64,000 nucleotides of DNA from Alentia gelatinosa. Taxonomy: Eukaryota > Annelida > Polychaeta > Phyllodocida > Polynoidae. The position numbers and the translations under genes were made by a program. Of the stretch, positions 10,641-21,965 are shown one piece after another. How positions within the stretch are numbered: position 1 is the stretch's first letter; each line of letters begins with the position of its first letter. The notes under the pieces are model-generated. The model did no database searches, had not been told where the DNA came from, and saw nothing but the letters and a program-made list of their open reading frames with translations. The stretch lies in the NCBI GenBank assembly GCA_950022655.1, contig OX465584.1, forward strand, positions 61,692,841 to 61,756,840, written 5' to 3'.

Positions 10641-10998
10641 CCCTTTAAGGGCGAATGATGCCTTGAGGCATCACCCGGCAGGGGGCGGATGATGCCTTAA
10701 GGCATCAACCGGCCAGGGGCGGATGATGCCTTAAGGCATCATTTGCTGGATATATATATAATTGTTTTTCAAAGGAAATATTTTAAAAATTAACTTGAAA
10801 TTTTCACAGAATGTAGGTGTAATATCATATTTTTGAAATCTAAATAATAGGAATAAAATATTAAATATATCATATCACGTGATAAATCTTCGAATTTAGA
10901 GTTCAGAGGCCAATACCCCCGTCCCCTGGAACTATACATAGTCACTAGTAGCCGTCCCCAAGTGTGTAGTTCAGCCATAGGCAGCCGTCCTTAAAGGG
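10641..10998. mobile_element. piggyBac-type MITE, TTAA-flanked
   Basis: TTAA at 10637-10640 and 10999-11002. Ends CCCTTTAAGGGCGAATG and CCGTCCTTAAAGGG. Three GATGCCTTAAGGCATC-like palindromes lie near the left end. Length is 358 bp and it is non-coding. Confidence 0.85.
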
Positions 10999-11032
10999 TT
11001 AATTAAAGGACCAAAGATCCAGAACAGCTATT

Positions 11033-11450
11033 TTTAGAGCGTGCTTGCACGTGCTAAATACATCATCTAGAGACCTAAAGGTTAGAGTGGTCACATATAT
11101 ACACTTTCAGCGTGCTGCCAGAAAACTATCCCTTCACTATCTGCGTGCTATCCACTGTGATAGTGTAAAAGGAGCAGGGTGCCAGTGTCTCAGGGTCTTA
11201 GAAGTGTGCTCAGCTGACCATGACCAATCACTAGAGACCGAAATACCTCATTGACCCACTGGTGCTTAACCTTGATATTTTTGGATCCTCTACTCAGGGG
11301 GTTACAGAAATAGCAGGTTGACTTGGTTCCATTAGGTTACAGAAAACTATCCATAGTTGAATGTAACCCAAACCTTTTAATTTTTATTCATGTATGATTG
11401 CACGCTCCTTCATCAATGATGAATATTCTCTTGGTTCCTAGTTATATACC
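11033..11450 (-). mobile_element. GC-family copy
   Basis: Runs from TTAGAGCGTGCTTGCACG to about ATCAATGATGAATATTC. It aligns along its length with the inverse of 22073-22460. It directly abuts the 'plain' copy of the 20-bp minisatellite host element at 11445-11545. Confidence 0.7.
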
Positions 11451-11545
11451 TATGGCCGTACACTATGCTTACACCACTTTCTGGAGGGTGGAGTAACTTA
11501 TGCATACTATCCAAGGTTGCTGTATACTACCCAAGGTTGACACGT
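11445..11545 (+). mobile_element. Host element of the 20-bp minisatellite, 2 units
   Basis: TATACCTATGGCCGTACACT, TGCTTACACCAC, GGTGGAGTAACTTATGCATA, then only two ACTACCCAAGGTTG units. The same frame holds about 12 units at 15149-15385 and two at 63893-64000. Confidence 0.7.
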
Positions 11546-11879
11546 GACTAAAAGCTACAATCGGTGAATTTAAAATGGTGGACAGTACCTTTTCAGGCCT
11601 TCAAAAATTGTTTGTGCGATGGCACAATTTGCTGGTGGATGATGGCAGAACTAGCAATCATTCTGTGCCCTATATCAAGGAACGTCACGAATTCTTTAAA
11701 TGGCGTGAGTTGTCTTCGCGGAATGATATCATGAAGCAAAGCTGAGGGATATTTGTTATAGAAGACAACAAATTCCACATTAACAATAATATGAATTTGA
11801 GTGATCTTTAAATTTCATCCTACCCCGTCACATGTTTTAATTACATATGTCGCCCATGGCATATAAATATCACGTTTAT

Positions 11880-12075
11880 GGTGATTTATACTAGGAGCAG
11901 GTCGTATGTTCATCATTGATGAATGAGTGTGCAATTATGAATAAATAACAATAAAAGGTATGTGTTACATTCAGTCTATGGATAGTTATATGTAACGCAC
12001 TTGCACCCATTCAACTTGATATTTCTAGAAACCGCCTGAGTCTAGGATCCAAACATATCAAGCACCAGTGGTTGA
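11880..12075 (+). mobile_element. GC-family fragment
   Basis: CTAGGAGCAGGTCGTATGTT, CATTGATGAATGAG and TAGGATCCAAACATATCAAG match the start of 22073-22460. The GC end is missing. Confidence 0.65.
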
Positions 12076-12292
12076 ATGAAGTATTTCGGTCTTGGGTGAT
12101 TGGTCATTACCCCATATCCCTGAATGAAACAAGATAAAGGCCGGAGTGGACTAATAAAATTGTATCTAATTTTATAGGTCTTATTGATAAGAATAAGTAT
12201 TGTACAATGAATATTAATAATAATAACAATGTATAATTGACAGACGTATTTTGATGTCAATTATGAAAAGTATATGACATAATAAGTTTAGA

Positions 12293-12454
12293 CCCACCGA
12301 TATGGCACCGATACAAAAACCATTTATCGGAGACATATCGGGAAGCTGCAAAATCGTAGACATTAGGTGACCTTCCGACGCGATCTTGATTTTGTATCGG
12401 GAGGTGGATCGTAGACCATATCGGAGCTATGTCGTAGTAGGTGGACGCTGGGCC
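12293..12454 (-). mobile_element. GAT MITE, left-truncated
   Basis: Contains GATATGGCACCGATACAAAA, ATCGGGAGGTGGATCGTAG and the right end TCGTAGTAGGTGGACGCTGG ending in GCC at 12454. Intact relatives are at 19296-19576 and 48791-49075. The left terminal repeat is missing. Confidence 0.7.
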
Positions 12455-12463
12455 TTCGGCTTA

Positions 12464-12901
12464 AGGGGGGCATCGACCAACCATGACAAGGCTACGACAA
12501 TGGCTTTCCGACAAGGTCCACGAAAGGCCTGCGATTGGAAGCCTTGTCATGGTTGGTGGACCCTAGTTCCCGACAAGAATCTACGACAAGGCCATGACAG
12601 GCTGCGACTGGAAGCTTGTCGGGGCCTGTTGGGGGCCTTCCGACAAGGTTACAACAAAATAGAACATGTTCGATTTTTGCCACGACTGGACCCTTGTAGT
12701 GGAGTGAAGTGGTTTCCTCGATATCACTGTTGTAATGTGTCGGGACCATGGACGCCTTTTTTACGGGAACCAGCAACGTCTACGACAAGCCCCGTCAACG
12801 CTGTCGCAAATCCCCTTTCCTACGACAAGGCTGCGACAGGAATCGGAATTTTCTTGTCTGCTCTTGTCGTAGCCTTGTCGTGGTTGGTGGACGCCCGCCT
12901 T
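12464..12901. mobile_element. GAC MITE, 438 bp
   Basis: Ends AGGGGGGCATCGACCAACC and GGTTGGTGGACGCCCGCCT, with TA at 12462-12463 and 12902-12903. The interior is packed with CGACAAGG/CCTTGTCG motifs as at 8036-8461. Overlapping frames on both strands are repeat shadows. Confidence 0.8.
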
Positions 12902-12902
12902 T

Positions 12903-12936
12903 AGTATGGAGACTCCGTATTTGGTTGGTAATAAAT
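12903..12936. repeat. HpT-D terminal fragment
   Basis: TAGTATGGAGACTCCGTATT followed by a TTGGTAATAA end matches the unit of the 58-bp array at 61795-62705. Only this end is present. Confidence 0.5.
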
Positions 12937-13740
12937 TCGCTGTACTGTACTGCGTACTGCCAGCCCTCTGGTTCAATATTTGAATATGGACTATTTCTTG
13001 ATTACCCGTCTGGAGGAGATTGTATAACACACCGTGTCTGTGTCCCATTCACCTTGTTAATGATTACAGATGCAAATGATGGTAGCGACAGAACATTGGA
13101 TTACAATGATCTAACGTGCCTACACTGGAGGTAATTTGTAGGCAAATGGCCTCCAGGTGTTACCTAACGTACACTGAGCAGACTCATTTGTGTGGCCCCT
13201 GATATATTATCACGCCCCCATGCTTGATTTAGTTATAGGATTCGTGTTAGATAGACATACCCACTCCAACTGTGGGATATTGCCTTTGTATCTAATGCCG
13301 TTGGATTTTCCTTTGTAAAGCGACTGCATCATACTAGAGCATATTGAGAAGTTTGTTGAAGATCTATAAGTCAAGATACGCTTGGTATGATTTGATGTCA
13401 TATGAGAACATTTTATTTTTTTGGATGTTTTGACAAAGGATTTTAGCTGTATCCTATGCTTATGGCATCAATAAAGGAACATCAAACAAGAAGAACCTAT
13501 ATTCAATTTCTCCGTTTGAACAATAATTCTATGCTGTATGGGAGATGCTTCTTTTCTTTTTTTTTAACTTTTCTTTATTGTATCGTTTAAGTTTTAATAC
13601 ATTTTTTCCATGATGGTATAAGTAGTACAATCTTGATACACAAAGCGGGGAAATCCGTCAGCTAATCTATAGCAACTGGTTTCAATTTACTGGTTTCAAT
13701 CAGATCTACTACACAATGTACTTAGTAACAGGGGTAGGGG
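12937..13740. other. No recognisable feature
   Basis: Mixed-composition spacer. Frames of up to 128 residues exist but start inside the GAC MITE or lack any motif. A short T-run is at 13552-13564. Confidence 0.5.
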
Positions 13741-14160
13741 CGTTAGCTCAATAGTTAAGAACATTAAACTCATCAACAGTTATGGGATTTGTGGGTTCAG
13801 TCCTGTTATATCATCCTTATATTAGACTTACCGCTATGTCAAAGGCCAGTCCTCCTCATACCATGTCTATGTAGTGTGGTGTACACCCACCTTTCTCCTT
13901 CATCCCCAGCAGTGGTAGATGTACTGCTATACAAAGGCCGGTCCAAGTCATATCATGTCTATGTGGTGTGAAAAGTAAAATAACTCAGTAAATGTGTAGA
14001 GGTGAGATTTCTACCTAAATTTATCATATAGATTTGAGCACTTTCCATGTGAAAGCAAGGAAAGCAGGGCGAAAAACTGAATTTCAGAAAACCCAGAAAG
14101 GACCTGTAATTGTTGACTTTATATTGAATTAGACCAACAAAAATCAAATAATATTCACCA
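13741..14160 (+). mobile_element. tRNA-derived SINE copy 2
   Basis: The head GCGTTAGCTCAATAGTTAAG is A-box-like, and GGGTTCAGTCC near 13794 is B-box-like. The body holds two CCATGTCTATGTAGTGTGG-type 93-bp units, then AAGTAAAATAACTCAGTAAA and GTGTAGAGGTGAGATTTCTA, which are shared with the copies near 30050 and 56950. The tail after 14050 is diverged. Confidence 0.75.
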
Positions 14161-14192
14161 GAAACGATACAACATTCACAATGAAAGATTAA

Positions 14193-14457
14193 CCCATTCA
14201 CGGCGGGTGATGCCATATGGCAACAACCGTTGGATATATAATAATGAAATTTTCACAAAATATGGATGCAACACCCAGCTAATGATTCCGGGTGAAATGG
14301 ATAATAAGGTTAATGATTGCATATTTTATCATGTCCTAAACTATAGAACTATTACAATAGGCCTGAGACCTCCCGCCCTCTGGCGGTATACATTAGCACT
14401 AGTACCCGCCCTTTACCACATACTATTGCCACAGGTACCCCCCCCCCCCTTAAAGGG
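14193..14457. mobile_element. piggyBac-type MITE, TTAA-flanked
   Basis: TTAA at 14189-14192 and 14458-14461. The left end is CCCATTCACGGCGGGTGATG and the right end is a C-run followed by TTAAAGGG. Length is 265 bp and it contains the GATGCCATATGGCA palindrome. Confidence 0.8.
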
Positions 14458-14461
14458 TTAA

Positions 14462-15054
14462 ATGGGGTGCTCCAATATGCTCCATTTTAATTGGATAATA
14501 TCAACCGATCGTTATTTCTATAATCTGATATGACTCTAATTGAAGCACTACTTCATACTTCATATGCCACTCTTTGTACAACATAAAACACGGAATGACG
14601 TATCTATCGCCTTAGCTTGGTCGTCCGAAGATTAAAGCAATGCAAGGCTTTGAGTAATGTACTCAGAACAAAGCATCTAGCGAGATAATGAAGAAAGGAT
14701 GCATCACTGTAGACCTTTGACAAAGTGTGCAGTTCCTGCACCTCTTGGTGCACAACAGCTCCAAGCGTCCACTCAAATCAAAGCCAGAAACCAGAGACTC
14801 TCTAGATTATGTTCTGTAAAACTAAAAACATGATAAATGTGGCAGCCTCCGCCCGTTTGACTTTGACTAGAAGAGGTTCTTGGTTTTAATGAGAAACCGG
14901 GGAGTGCTTTCAAAGACGGTGTTGGTGGATGGGATAGAGAGTAATTGGACGAGGCTTTGCCTGATGTCTGTGTGATGCCTCTACATGTGCTATTAAGTTC
15001 TTATGTACCAGAGTACGCTTCCCAGGCACATCTCTCAGTAGACAGAGTTCCTGT
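14462..15054. other. No recognisable feature
   Basis: Unique-looking sequence with no long frame or repeat match that I can find in the window. Confidence 0.5.
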
Positions 15055-15395
15055 ATGTACCAGTTGAAGGACTTGGATTCTTCTATTCCTATAACTATGG
15101 ACGTACACTCTATGCTTACACCACGCTCTGGGGGGTGGAGTAACTATCTGATACTACCCAAGGTTGGTATACTACCCCAAGTTGACGTATACTACCCAAG
15201 GTTGCCATATACTACCCAAGGTTGCCGTATACTACCCAAGGTTGCCGTATACTACCCAAGGTTGCCGTATACTACCCAAGGTTGCCGTCTACTACCCAAG
15301 GTTGCCGTATACTACCCAAGGTTGCCGTCTACTACCCAAGGTTGCCCTCTACTACCCAAGGTTTCCGTATACTACCCAAGGTTGATATTAGACCA
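15055..15395 (+). repeat. 20-bp minisatellite inside its host element
   Basis: After the host frame (TGCTTACACCACGCTCTGG, GGTGGAGTAACTATCTG), about 12 units of TATACTACCCAAGGTTGCCG follow at 15149-15385, then host sequence GATATTAGACCAATCAGATT. The repeat gives open frames in all three forward phases. Two-unit versions are at 11445-11545 and at the window end. Confidence 0.9.
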
Positions 15396-15549
15396 ATCAG
15401 ATTGTCTCTTATAAAATTCATATGAAAATTGCAGTGGGGAGAAAACATAGAGTGTTAAGTTACTGATAAGGTTGGCTCTGGCTTCGGGTTTGATGGTGGG
15501 TGAGCAAATAATGCTAATTATCGTTATTAAATTACATAAGAAGGTATAT

Positions 15550-15705
15550 AGAAATAGGTAAGCCAATTTTCTGGAGTGAAAAAGTAAAAGTTACTCGGTA
15601 AGGCTTGGAAAAATTACTGCCTGCGGGCAAGGCCTTGGGCAGTAACTTTTCCGAGCCTCACCTCGTAACTTTGACTTTCTCTCACCGGAAAATAGATTCC
15701 CTCTA
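15550..15705. repeat. Hairpin element (AAGTCAAAGTTACTC type)
   Basis: The arms pair AAGTAAAAGTTACTCGGTAA with TTGACTTTCTCTCACC and CCTCGTAAC on the other side; the apex is GGGC-AAG-GCC inside CTGCC...GGCAG. Relatives are at 22713-22862 and 54143-54235. Confidence 0.8.
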
Positions 15706-15770
15706 GTAATACACGTACACGGGACGCAACTTTGAATCTATTCATCCTTCCATCGTAGCGTATCTTTTCA

Positions 15771-15876
15771 CAATATAGAATGGTTTCTGATACAAGCGGC
15801 CGTATGCTCCTAGGAGTTGCGCTGAGTTAACTCCGAGGAGCATAAAACCGCTTTTATCTGAAACCAGTCTATATTG
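15771..15876. repeat. Hairpin element (GGTTTCAGATA type), short copy
   Basis: CAATATAGAATGGTTTCTG at the left is mirrored by CTGAAACCAGTCTATATTG at the right, with GCGGCCGTATGCTCC inside. Same family as 776-917, with a shorter loop. Confidence 0.85.
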
Positions 15877-15879
15877 TAT

Positions 15880-16034
15880 TTATTAGCAGTGAATAGCTCG
15901 CAGATAGTGAAGGTATAGTTTTCTATAAGCACGCTGGGAGTGCATATCTGTGACCACTATAACATATGAAGGGAAAGTGTTTGTGCAGCACTCTTGAAGT
16001 CTATATGTGACCACTCTAACCTTTAGGCAACGTA
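15880..16034 (+). mobile_element. GC-family piece interrupted by a pogo-type MITE
   Basis: Contains CGCAGATAGTGAAGGTATAG, GCACGCTGGGAGTGCATATC and GACCACTCTAACCTTTAGG, matching 22340-22440. The element is cut at 16034 by the TA-flanked insertion and resumes after 16199 for a few bases. Confidence 0.6.
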
Positions 16035-16197
16035 CAGTAGATCCCCGCGTAAGCGAACACCTTGCGTTGCGGGCCAAAATGTCCACTTACGCTGGGTTTT
16101 CGCTTACACGAGGTTAAAATAAACATCTAATAGAGGGAACCGTTCCGAGCAAAGGTATCCGTTAACGCGGGGTGTCCACTTACGCGGGGTTCTACTG
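16035..16197. mobile_element. pogo/Tigger-type MITE, 163 bp, TA-flanked
   Basis: Ends CAGTAGATCCCCGCGTAAGC and CTTACGCGGGGTTCTACTG, with TA at 16033-16034 and 16198-16199. Internal repeats of GTCCACTTACGC extend the terminal pattern. Confidence 0.85.
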
Positions 16198-16199
16198 TA

Positions 16200-16941
16200 T
16201 ACGGCATATAGCCTATGATCCATGGGGGCCGCCATGACGCCCCCCGAGTAGGTGTTCTTCACTATTGGAGGTGAAAAAGTAGGTGTTCTTCACTGAAGGA
16301 GGTGGAAAAGAAGTGAGTGATAATTGGGAAATGTCACAATTTTAGCCTTGCTCACATATTTATATAAAGTGTTCCATATGGAATATATCATGTCTTGGGT
16401 TTAATCATTATGTCATCCTGCTTTGGGATAGGTGTAGAGAGTCAAGGGAACCATAGTAAAATATTGAAAGGCAGTTGAATTTCGCAAGAACAAAGAGCCA
16501 GAATACAGGTTTGTCCCCCGACCACCTGGTGACTGCTTCCTGAACTAACAATGGCTCTGTCCCCTATATAGCGCGTACAAGCCCGCTCTAATAAAGTGGA
16601 TTCTCCTGAGGGGACCGCAGACGGTGCGGAGTGGATTAGACTGTAAAGCTGCGGGTCTGTTAAGTATTCTCGTGTCTCCTCACAACGAGGGGATCCTTTG
16701 TAACCTGAGCTGCTCCAATTTGTAGCGAGCTGCTGCACAAAGACAAGTGAGGCAACCTGAGTCTTTAACTTGTACCAATGAGAGAACGGCCCCAGGCTGG
16801 ACAGGGTGCTGGGCATTCTTACCGTCCTACCTGGGCCCCGTTGTTCCACGTTTATGACCGAGTTGTGGAGCGCAGAATAGCGATCTGAGGGCTTAAACGT
16901 TGCTCCTGAAATTTTGCAGGTTGCGTTGTAATCGCATAGTT
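16200..16941. other. No recognisable gene
   Basis: Contains a direct repeat AGGTGTTCTTCACT at about 16251 and 16282, and a GC-family end (GCGCGTACAAGCCCGCTCTA) near 16570. The 169-residue minus-strand frame at 16442-16951 has no motif I recognise. Confidence 0.4.
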
Positions 16942-17379
16942 GCGTCGCCACGTAAAATACTGCTTTTAGCGATACTCTTTTACGCGGACCTTCACAGCAC
17001 TGCGGATCGAATCGCTGTGGGTTAAATACAGCCTTATTTAATATTTCAAATAACGATCCATGGTGGCACCAACAACCCCTGCCATTTCTTCTTCTACCTA
17101 TAGTAAATAGCGATCCACACCACCAGGTGTCAGATCAGTTTTAACTGTGATGCCATCTGTATTTAATTAAAGAACTGATGCATTTCCTCTGTCTCATTCA
17201 ATATGTGCCCCTAAATTGTTGCATCGCTATCACATCATAAATATTGGCAACCCGCAGGAATATAGCAATACTATCCGATATTACGGGAGCAATGCTTTTT
17301 CAGTCGGATCGTTAAATAATCATGAAAATAAAATTGCGATCCGATTAAAGCCAGCATACCACAAAAAGTGGAGCAACGG
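16942..17379 (+). repeat. Dispersed repeat, pair with 50781-51221
   Basis: Same order and orientation as 50781-51221: GCGTCGCCACGTAAAATAC, AACGATCCATGGTGGCACCA, ACCACCAGGTGTCAGATCAG, AAATTGCGATCCGATTA. Identity looks high along about 440 bp. I did not find inverted ends, so its class is unknown. Confidence 0.7.
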
Positions 17380-17424
17380 GGTCCTGGGCAACATTTTTCT
17401 CGTAAGAGTATCTGCACAATGGCT

Positions 17425-17566
17425 TTATCTTACCCCTGGTATTTTTGTCTTTTTGGTTTAACATTGGGAACTCGTTCTCCATGCCCCTACGAGTATTAAA
17501 GTCCGTTCTGTATTGTCTATATCCTGTGCGTCGTCCATTCTTTAAGTGTGTACAGTGGTGAGATAA
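17425..17566 (+). mobile_element. HpT-B/C type TIR element without hairpin
   Basis: TTATCTTACCCCTGG at the left and GTGGTGAGATAA at the right. The body has AACATTGGGAACTCGTTCTC, as in HpT-B. The usual hairpin is absent downstream. Confidence 0.7.
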
Positions 17567-18232
17567 ATACAGATAAATACAGGAAAAAATGTCAATAAGA
17601 TATCCCTCTGCCTTCAGCCTCGGGATAATATAATTGCCAGTTTTACCTGATAGTGTAGACATACAACCACAGTAACTCAGTTTCCATATAGCACAGTCAA
17701 TATGCCATATGTGTCTTCTTTCATTATTCCCTCGTAGTTTATTTTCAATCTGGTGCTTCGCTCGTTTCCATTCAATTTCCTATGCATAGGAGAGATAATT
17801 AACAGTAGCTGCTTCAGCAGTACCACAGATTTAATCCAATAGCCTCTGCTGCAGCAATGTCGGGTAATCCCAGCCGCGTTTTCGCACCCTGGCTTTAGCT
17901 GTCTAATTAGGAGCGGAAATAATCTGGTGATCTGGCTCGTTCATGACAGTATCTCTCTCTCCTCCATTCACTGTGTTTACACTAGACGATTTTTACCCAC
18001 GATTCTTGGATTTCGCTTCGCAACACTTCACGATTGATTAATGTTCGCGATGAATTATATTACTGATATTACGGAATCTAGTATTTTATTTTATTTGATT
18101 ATTATTCTTTTTTTTTGTATAACAATGCATGATTTTACGATTAGTTTGGTTTACGATTATTTCATAGCAGCTGGAAATAATCCATCTCTGTCTATGCGCC
18201 CTCCTCTTTTGCTCATTCATTCTTTCTGTGCC
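17567..18232. other. No recognisable feature
   Basis: AT-rich spacer leading into the pyrimidine tract. No repeat match found in the window. Confidence 0.45.
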
Positions 18233-18711
18233 ATTCTCTGACTGTCCCCTTTTCTCCCCTTTTCTCTCCTTTCTATTTTTCTCTTGCTCCCTCTGTTCAT
18301 CTCGTTCTCTCTTTCTCTCTCTGTCTGTTTCTCTATTTCGCTCTTTTTCTCTTTATCTCTGTTTCTCTTTCTCTCCCTTTCCCCTCTCTTCCCCTTTTAC
18401 TCTTTCTCTCTCCTCCCTCTTTTTTCTCCTCCTCCCTCTTTCTCTATCTCCCTTCCTCTCTGTTTCTGTCTCTCTCTTTCTCTCCCCCTCGCTTTCTCTC
18501 TCTTCCTTCCCTTCCCTCTCTCTTTCTTTCTCTCCCCCTCTCCCTTTCTCTCCCTTTCTTTCTCTTCCATCTCTCTTTCTTTCTCTCCCTCCATTTCTCT
18601 ATGTCTTTCCCTCTCTCCCTCCGTTTCTCTCTTTCTTTCTCCTACCTCCCTCTTTCTTTCCCTATATCCCTCCCTCCCTTCTCCCTCTATCTTTTTATTA
18701 TTCTCTGACAC
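18233..18711 (+). repeat. Polypyrimidine (CTTTCTCTCC)n tract, about 480 bp
   Basis: Almost pure C and T on the plus strand, in irregular TCTC/CCCT/TTTCT units. It gives open frames rich in Ser/Leu/Phe/Pro on plus and Glu/Arg/Lys on minus. Such mirror-like tracts can form triplex (H-) DNA in supercoiled DNA. Confidence 0.95.
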
Positions 18712-19295
18712 ACGCATCTTAGCTCTTTCAGACAATTATCGCTATGTTACATTGTCTGCCGGGTGTCTTTCATTAGGGTATGGTGCATTGCTATGATATA
18801 AAGTAGCTTTATAGGAAAAAAAGACGAAACTCATTGTCTCAAGAAATCCTTACGTTCTGTCCCACTTCTTTCTGGGAAACAATACCTTTTATTCTATGGT
18901 CGTAGCTATTTATGCTTCAGAGTTAACAAAAGACCTCATTTAGTCAACAAAATCGTTACCGGCAATTGTGGCTGGGGAGGTTGCTTTGCAATTGCATTCT
19001 GAATAAAATAATCTCGATGGACAGAAAAACGAGTTACTGTGAGGTTCCATTCCATTTTGTGCAGGGAGAGATATGGATAAAAAGACGGTAAATATTTCAA
19101 GGGTTACTTGTTTAGCTTCAATAACGCCTAATCAGGATAAAAACAGGAAGGCTTATAGGCTTGTTGAAGGACAGGCAAAGGTGGATCACCCGAAAGGTCA
19201 ATGCCAATTGTGTTTTTTTTAATCGTTTAGTATCTTCAATGGATTTCCACACCTCTCTCATCCCTGGTTCAGGTTTAGCCATAGGAATACCATAA
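18712..19295. other. No recognisable feature
   Basis: Spacer. TAA at 19293-19295 is the likely target site of the next MITE. Confidence 0.45.
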
Positions 19296-19576
19296 GGCCC
19301 AGCGTCCACCTACTACGATATGGCTCCGATATGGTCTACGATGCACCTCCCGATAAAAAATCAAAATCGCGTCGGAAGGTTATCTGATACCGGGGCAGAT
19401 GACCATGTTTCAACGGTTAGACACCAATAAAAACCCATACAACGCATGGTGGATTGGCTTGTCTAGACATATGTCTATGATTTTGCACCTTCCCGATATG
19501 GCACCGATTTTGACATTTTGTATCGGTGCCATATCGGGAGGTCTACGATTCTATCGTAGTAGGTGGACGCCAGACC
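19296..19576. mobile_element. GAT MITE, 281 bp
   Basis: Ends GGCCCAGCGTCCACCTACTA and TAGTAGGTGGACGCCAGACC. Internal CGATATGG and CCATATCGG motifs lie in both orientations. Flanks TAA and GTA suggest a decayed 3-bp duplication as in Harbinger elements. Confidence 0.75.
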
Positions 19577-19999
19577 GTAGAAAAAAACCCGATTGGAAGC
19601 GCACAAGACAGCCTGGCAGGAGTATGTTCCAGTCGAACTGGGCTTGTTGCTGATTGGCTGGGAATTCTATTATTGTCAGTGCTAAAAATAGGAAAGATTT
19701 CAAGCCGGGGAATACCAAACAATCCTTTACATGTGAGCTGTCCGATGAATAAAGTTTTCTAATTATTCAAACTAAATTCACAATCCATGCTTTCCTATTA
19801 ATTTATCATATGTAATATTCATGAGCAAACATCAAACCTTTGGAAAGTTAATTTTCACTCTCTCTTCTGCCTGTACCAAAACATCTGACGTTATTCACGC
19901 CGCCATACTGCTTCCGGGGAAGGAATTCTGTCTCAGGTATTACACTCCAAGAGGCCTGCTTTGAAATATGTACATGCCGTCCGGTGAGAGTTAGCCATA

Positions 20000-20232
20000 G
20001 ACCGTATTAGTGTGACGTCATTTGACCTGCCGAGAGCGGGGTTTCCCTTACGTTCTGGTGCCAAACATTGGGATATCCCTTCATAAGTGCAGCAGTCGGC
20101 GATCCTAGACATCTCAATTTTTTTAATTCTACATTACATTTAACTCTACTATGCCACGATGCTACGTCTATGCAGTGCTTCTCGGAGTTTGGATTTGTTT
20201 AGCACCAAAATGACGTCAGGACTAATGCGGTC
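20000..20232. mobile_element. MITE with GACCGTATTAGT ends, TA-flanked
   Basis: The left end GACCGTATTAGTGTGACGTC is mirrored on the right by GACGTCAGGACTAATGCGGTC, with TA at 19998-19999 and 20233-20234. Length is 233 bp. The superfamily is not assigned. The 19577-19997 stretch before it shows nothing recognisable. Confidence 0.7.
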
Positions 20233-20234
20233 TA

Positions 20235-20822
20235 TACTGCAGGCTAGCTTGTAGAGCTCTTCAAGCATAGATTCTATGCCCTGCTTGGCTTTCTTTTATC
20301 AAATAGTATCTTTAATGTAGTCCAACATAAAAACACTCCTTATCGTGTTTCAGTATGCTTTTCAATCTCCAAGCACAGTATTCCCGCTGTTTGCTTTACC
20401 AACATGTCTAGTGTCCTTGAAGAAGGCACTTCCGTTTGCGTCACGTGACCTGACTGCCTCGTTTATCACTGCGCATGTGCAGCTCCAGCTCCATAGGTCC
20501 CCGGATGTAGATGGGGCCCCGATCATGCGTTATGACCTACATTTTTACGGTTACCATGGCAATGGATCCAACATGCCGCCGAGACGTCGTCGGTTTCGCG
20601 CGCTTTCTCTGCAAAATGTCGTCTGCTACTCTGGTGAACAATGATGGCCGCTGGTACCTGACATTCACGCCCTTTGCGTTCACATTCCGCTTGTCCTTAC
20701 AGGGATCGCTGTGAAGCTTGTTCCCGGTGGATACAGAGGGAATAGGAGTAGGCTGCCAGACAACAAGCGCATGTTCAAAGGCGGGCTCGGGTGGCGCCTT
20801 CACTGGGTCCCTGTGCCTTCAC
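20235..20822. other. Unique-looking sequence, no gene assigned
   Basis: Moderate GC content and overlapping frames of up to 99 residues on both strands. None carries a motif I recognise, and no second copy is visible in the window, so it could include true single-copy sequence. Confidence 0.35.
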
Positions 20823-21290
20823 TAGACTTGCTCAAGTCTTTGATTATGAACATTCATTAAATGATACAATAAGAATAAAGTTCATTTTAGTATGTATCCT
20901 TCTCTGACTGGCCCATGAATCAAAGGCCTGTCCACTATGAACAGAATCTCCTGTCTATGGCCCCAAGCCGCTCCACATCCTCCTACCACTCCCCCTCCCC
21001 TCCTCCAGTTCCTGGGCCGCGTGTGTTATCATAGCAATACATTTTGCCTACTCCTGACTGTAACCCGATGAAGATCAAAGTGAGAGGGTATCAAACTCCC
21101 ATCAGATATCTGACCAGTAGCCATGATATCTGTATGGAGAGTGTTGGGAATACTGGAGCTAAACAGCACCAGAAATCCAACACCATTACCGCTGGCACCA
21201 GTCCCTGTATCCCAGAGAGGAGGGTAGCCATAGAATACAGGGACTGGAGCCAGTCTATGCCTTCACGTGTGTGAAAACAGACACGTGATA
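20823..21290 (+). repeat. T-family dispersed repeat, copy 1
   Basis: TGATTATGAACATTCATTAA, GTATGTATCCTTCTCTGAC, GATATCTGACCAGTAGCC and one unit of GAGGGTAGCCATAGAATACA. The same order occurs inverted at 37227-37765 and directly at 59185-59510, where the last unit is expanded to an array. Hence the frames here and at 37149 look like a shared 'protein' but are only the repeat. Confidence 0.8.
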
Positions 21291-21607
21291 AAGGGGAAGG
21301 ACAAAACACAACCTGTCCGAGGAATTATCGTAAGGGTATTACACCCTTTTTGCTCGGAAACTCGGAAAAATCTGGCTTCAAAATATACACTATTTTTTTT
21401 TGTAATTTTGGGTATTTTCCATGCATATTTGCAAAGCGTACCGGGTAGGCTCCCGCTATTACGACCAATGGGAACTGAAACTGGGAGAAAACGGTCGTAT
21501 TCGAGAAGTGGTCACATTACTGAGGGTACAGTGTTAGATGCCAAATACCTTTTAATGAGTATCATAATTGTATTTGATCTATTACAAGACCTAGCTTTGC
21601 TAATTAT

Positions 21608-21965
21608 ATAGAACAACCTGACCATGCTGTATGAGCTATAAAACGAGATGGGGAATTGTTGTAGTTCTTGACATGATGAGGTCCTAGGCTGAGTTCCGTA
21701 AATAACCTCAATTCGCAACAAGTTTTTTAGCATGTATAAGCAAGTTGGGTCATTATATATTTATTACATACCCACCATTAATAACAAAAATCTTAGCATA
21801 TATTGGCATAGAAGACATGTTGATAGGAAAGCCCACACACTTTCAACGTGTTCAGTATAACAGTATACTTCACAGGGTTCAGTATAAATCTATACTGCAC
21901 AGGGAACAGCAGTACATAATTATCAAATATACTGCATGGGTATATAATAGATATCTAAGAATCAT
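21608..21965 (+). repeat. Dispersed repeat, pair with 38130-38420
   Basis: Shares TATAGAACAACCTGACCATG, a TTATATATTTATTACATACCC segment in pieces, and CATGGGTATATAATA with 38130-38420. The internal palindrome seen there (CCATGCTGTACAAGCTAC) is degraded here. Confidence 0.55.

Noticed and set aside
12386..13134. Overlapping frames of 94-172 residues on both strands
   Set aside because: They are readings of GAC and GAT MITE interiors; the CGACAAGG motifs lack stops in several frames.
18228..18796. Ser/Leu/Phe-rich frames of 164-170 residues and a Glu/Arg-rich frame opposite
   Set aside because: All are readings of the polypyrimidine tract.
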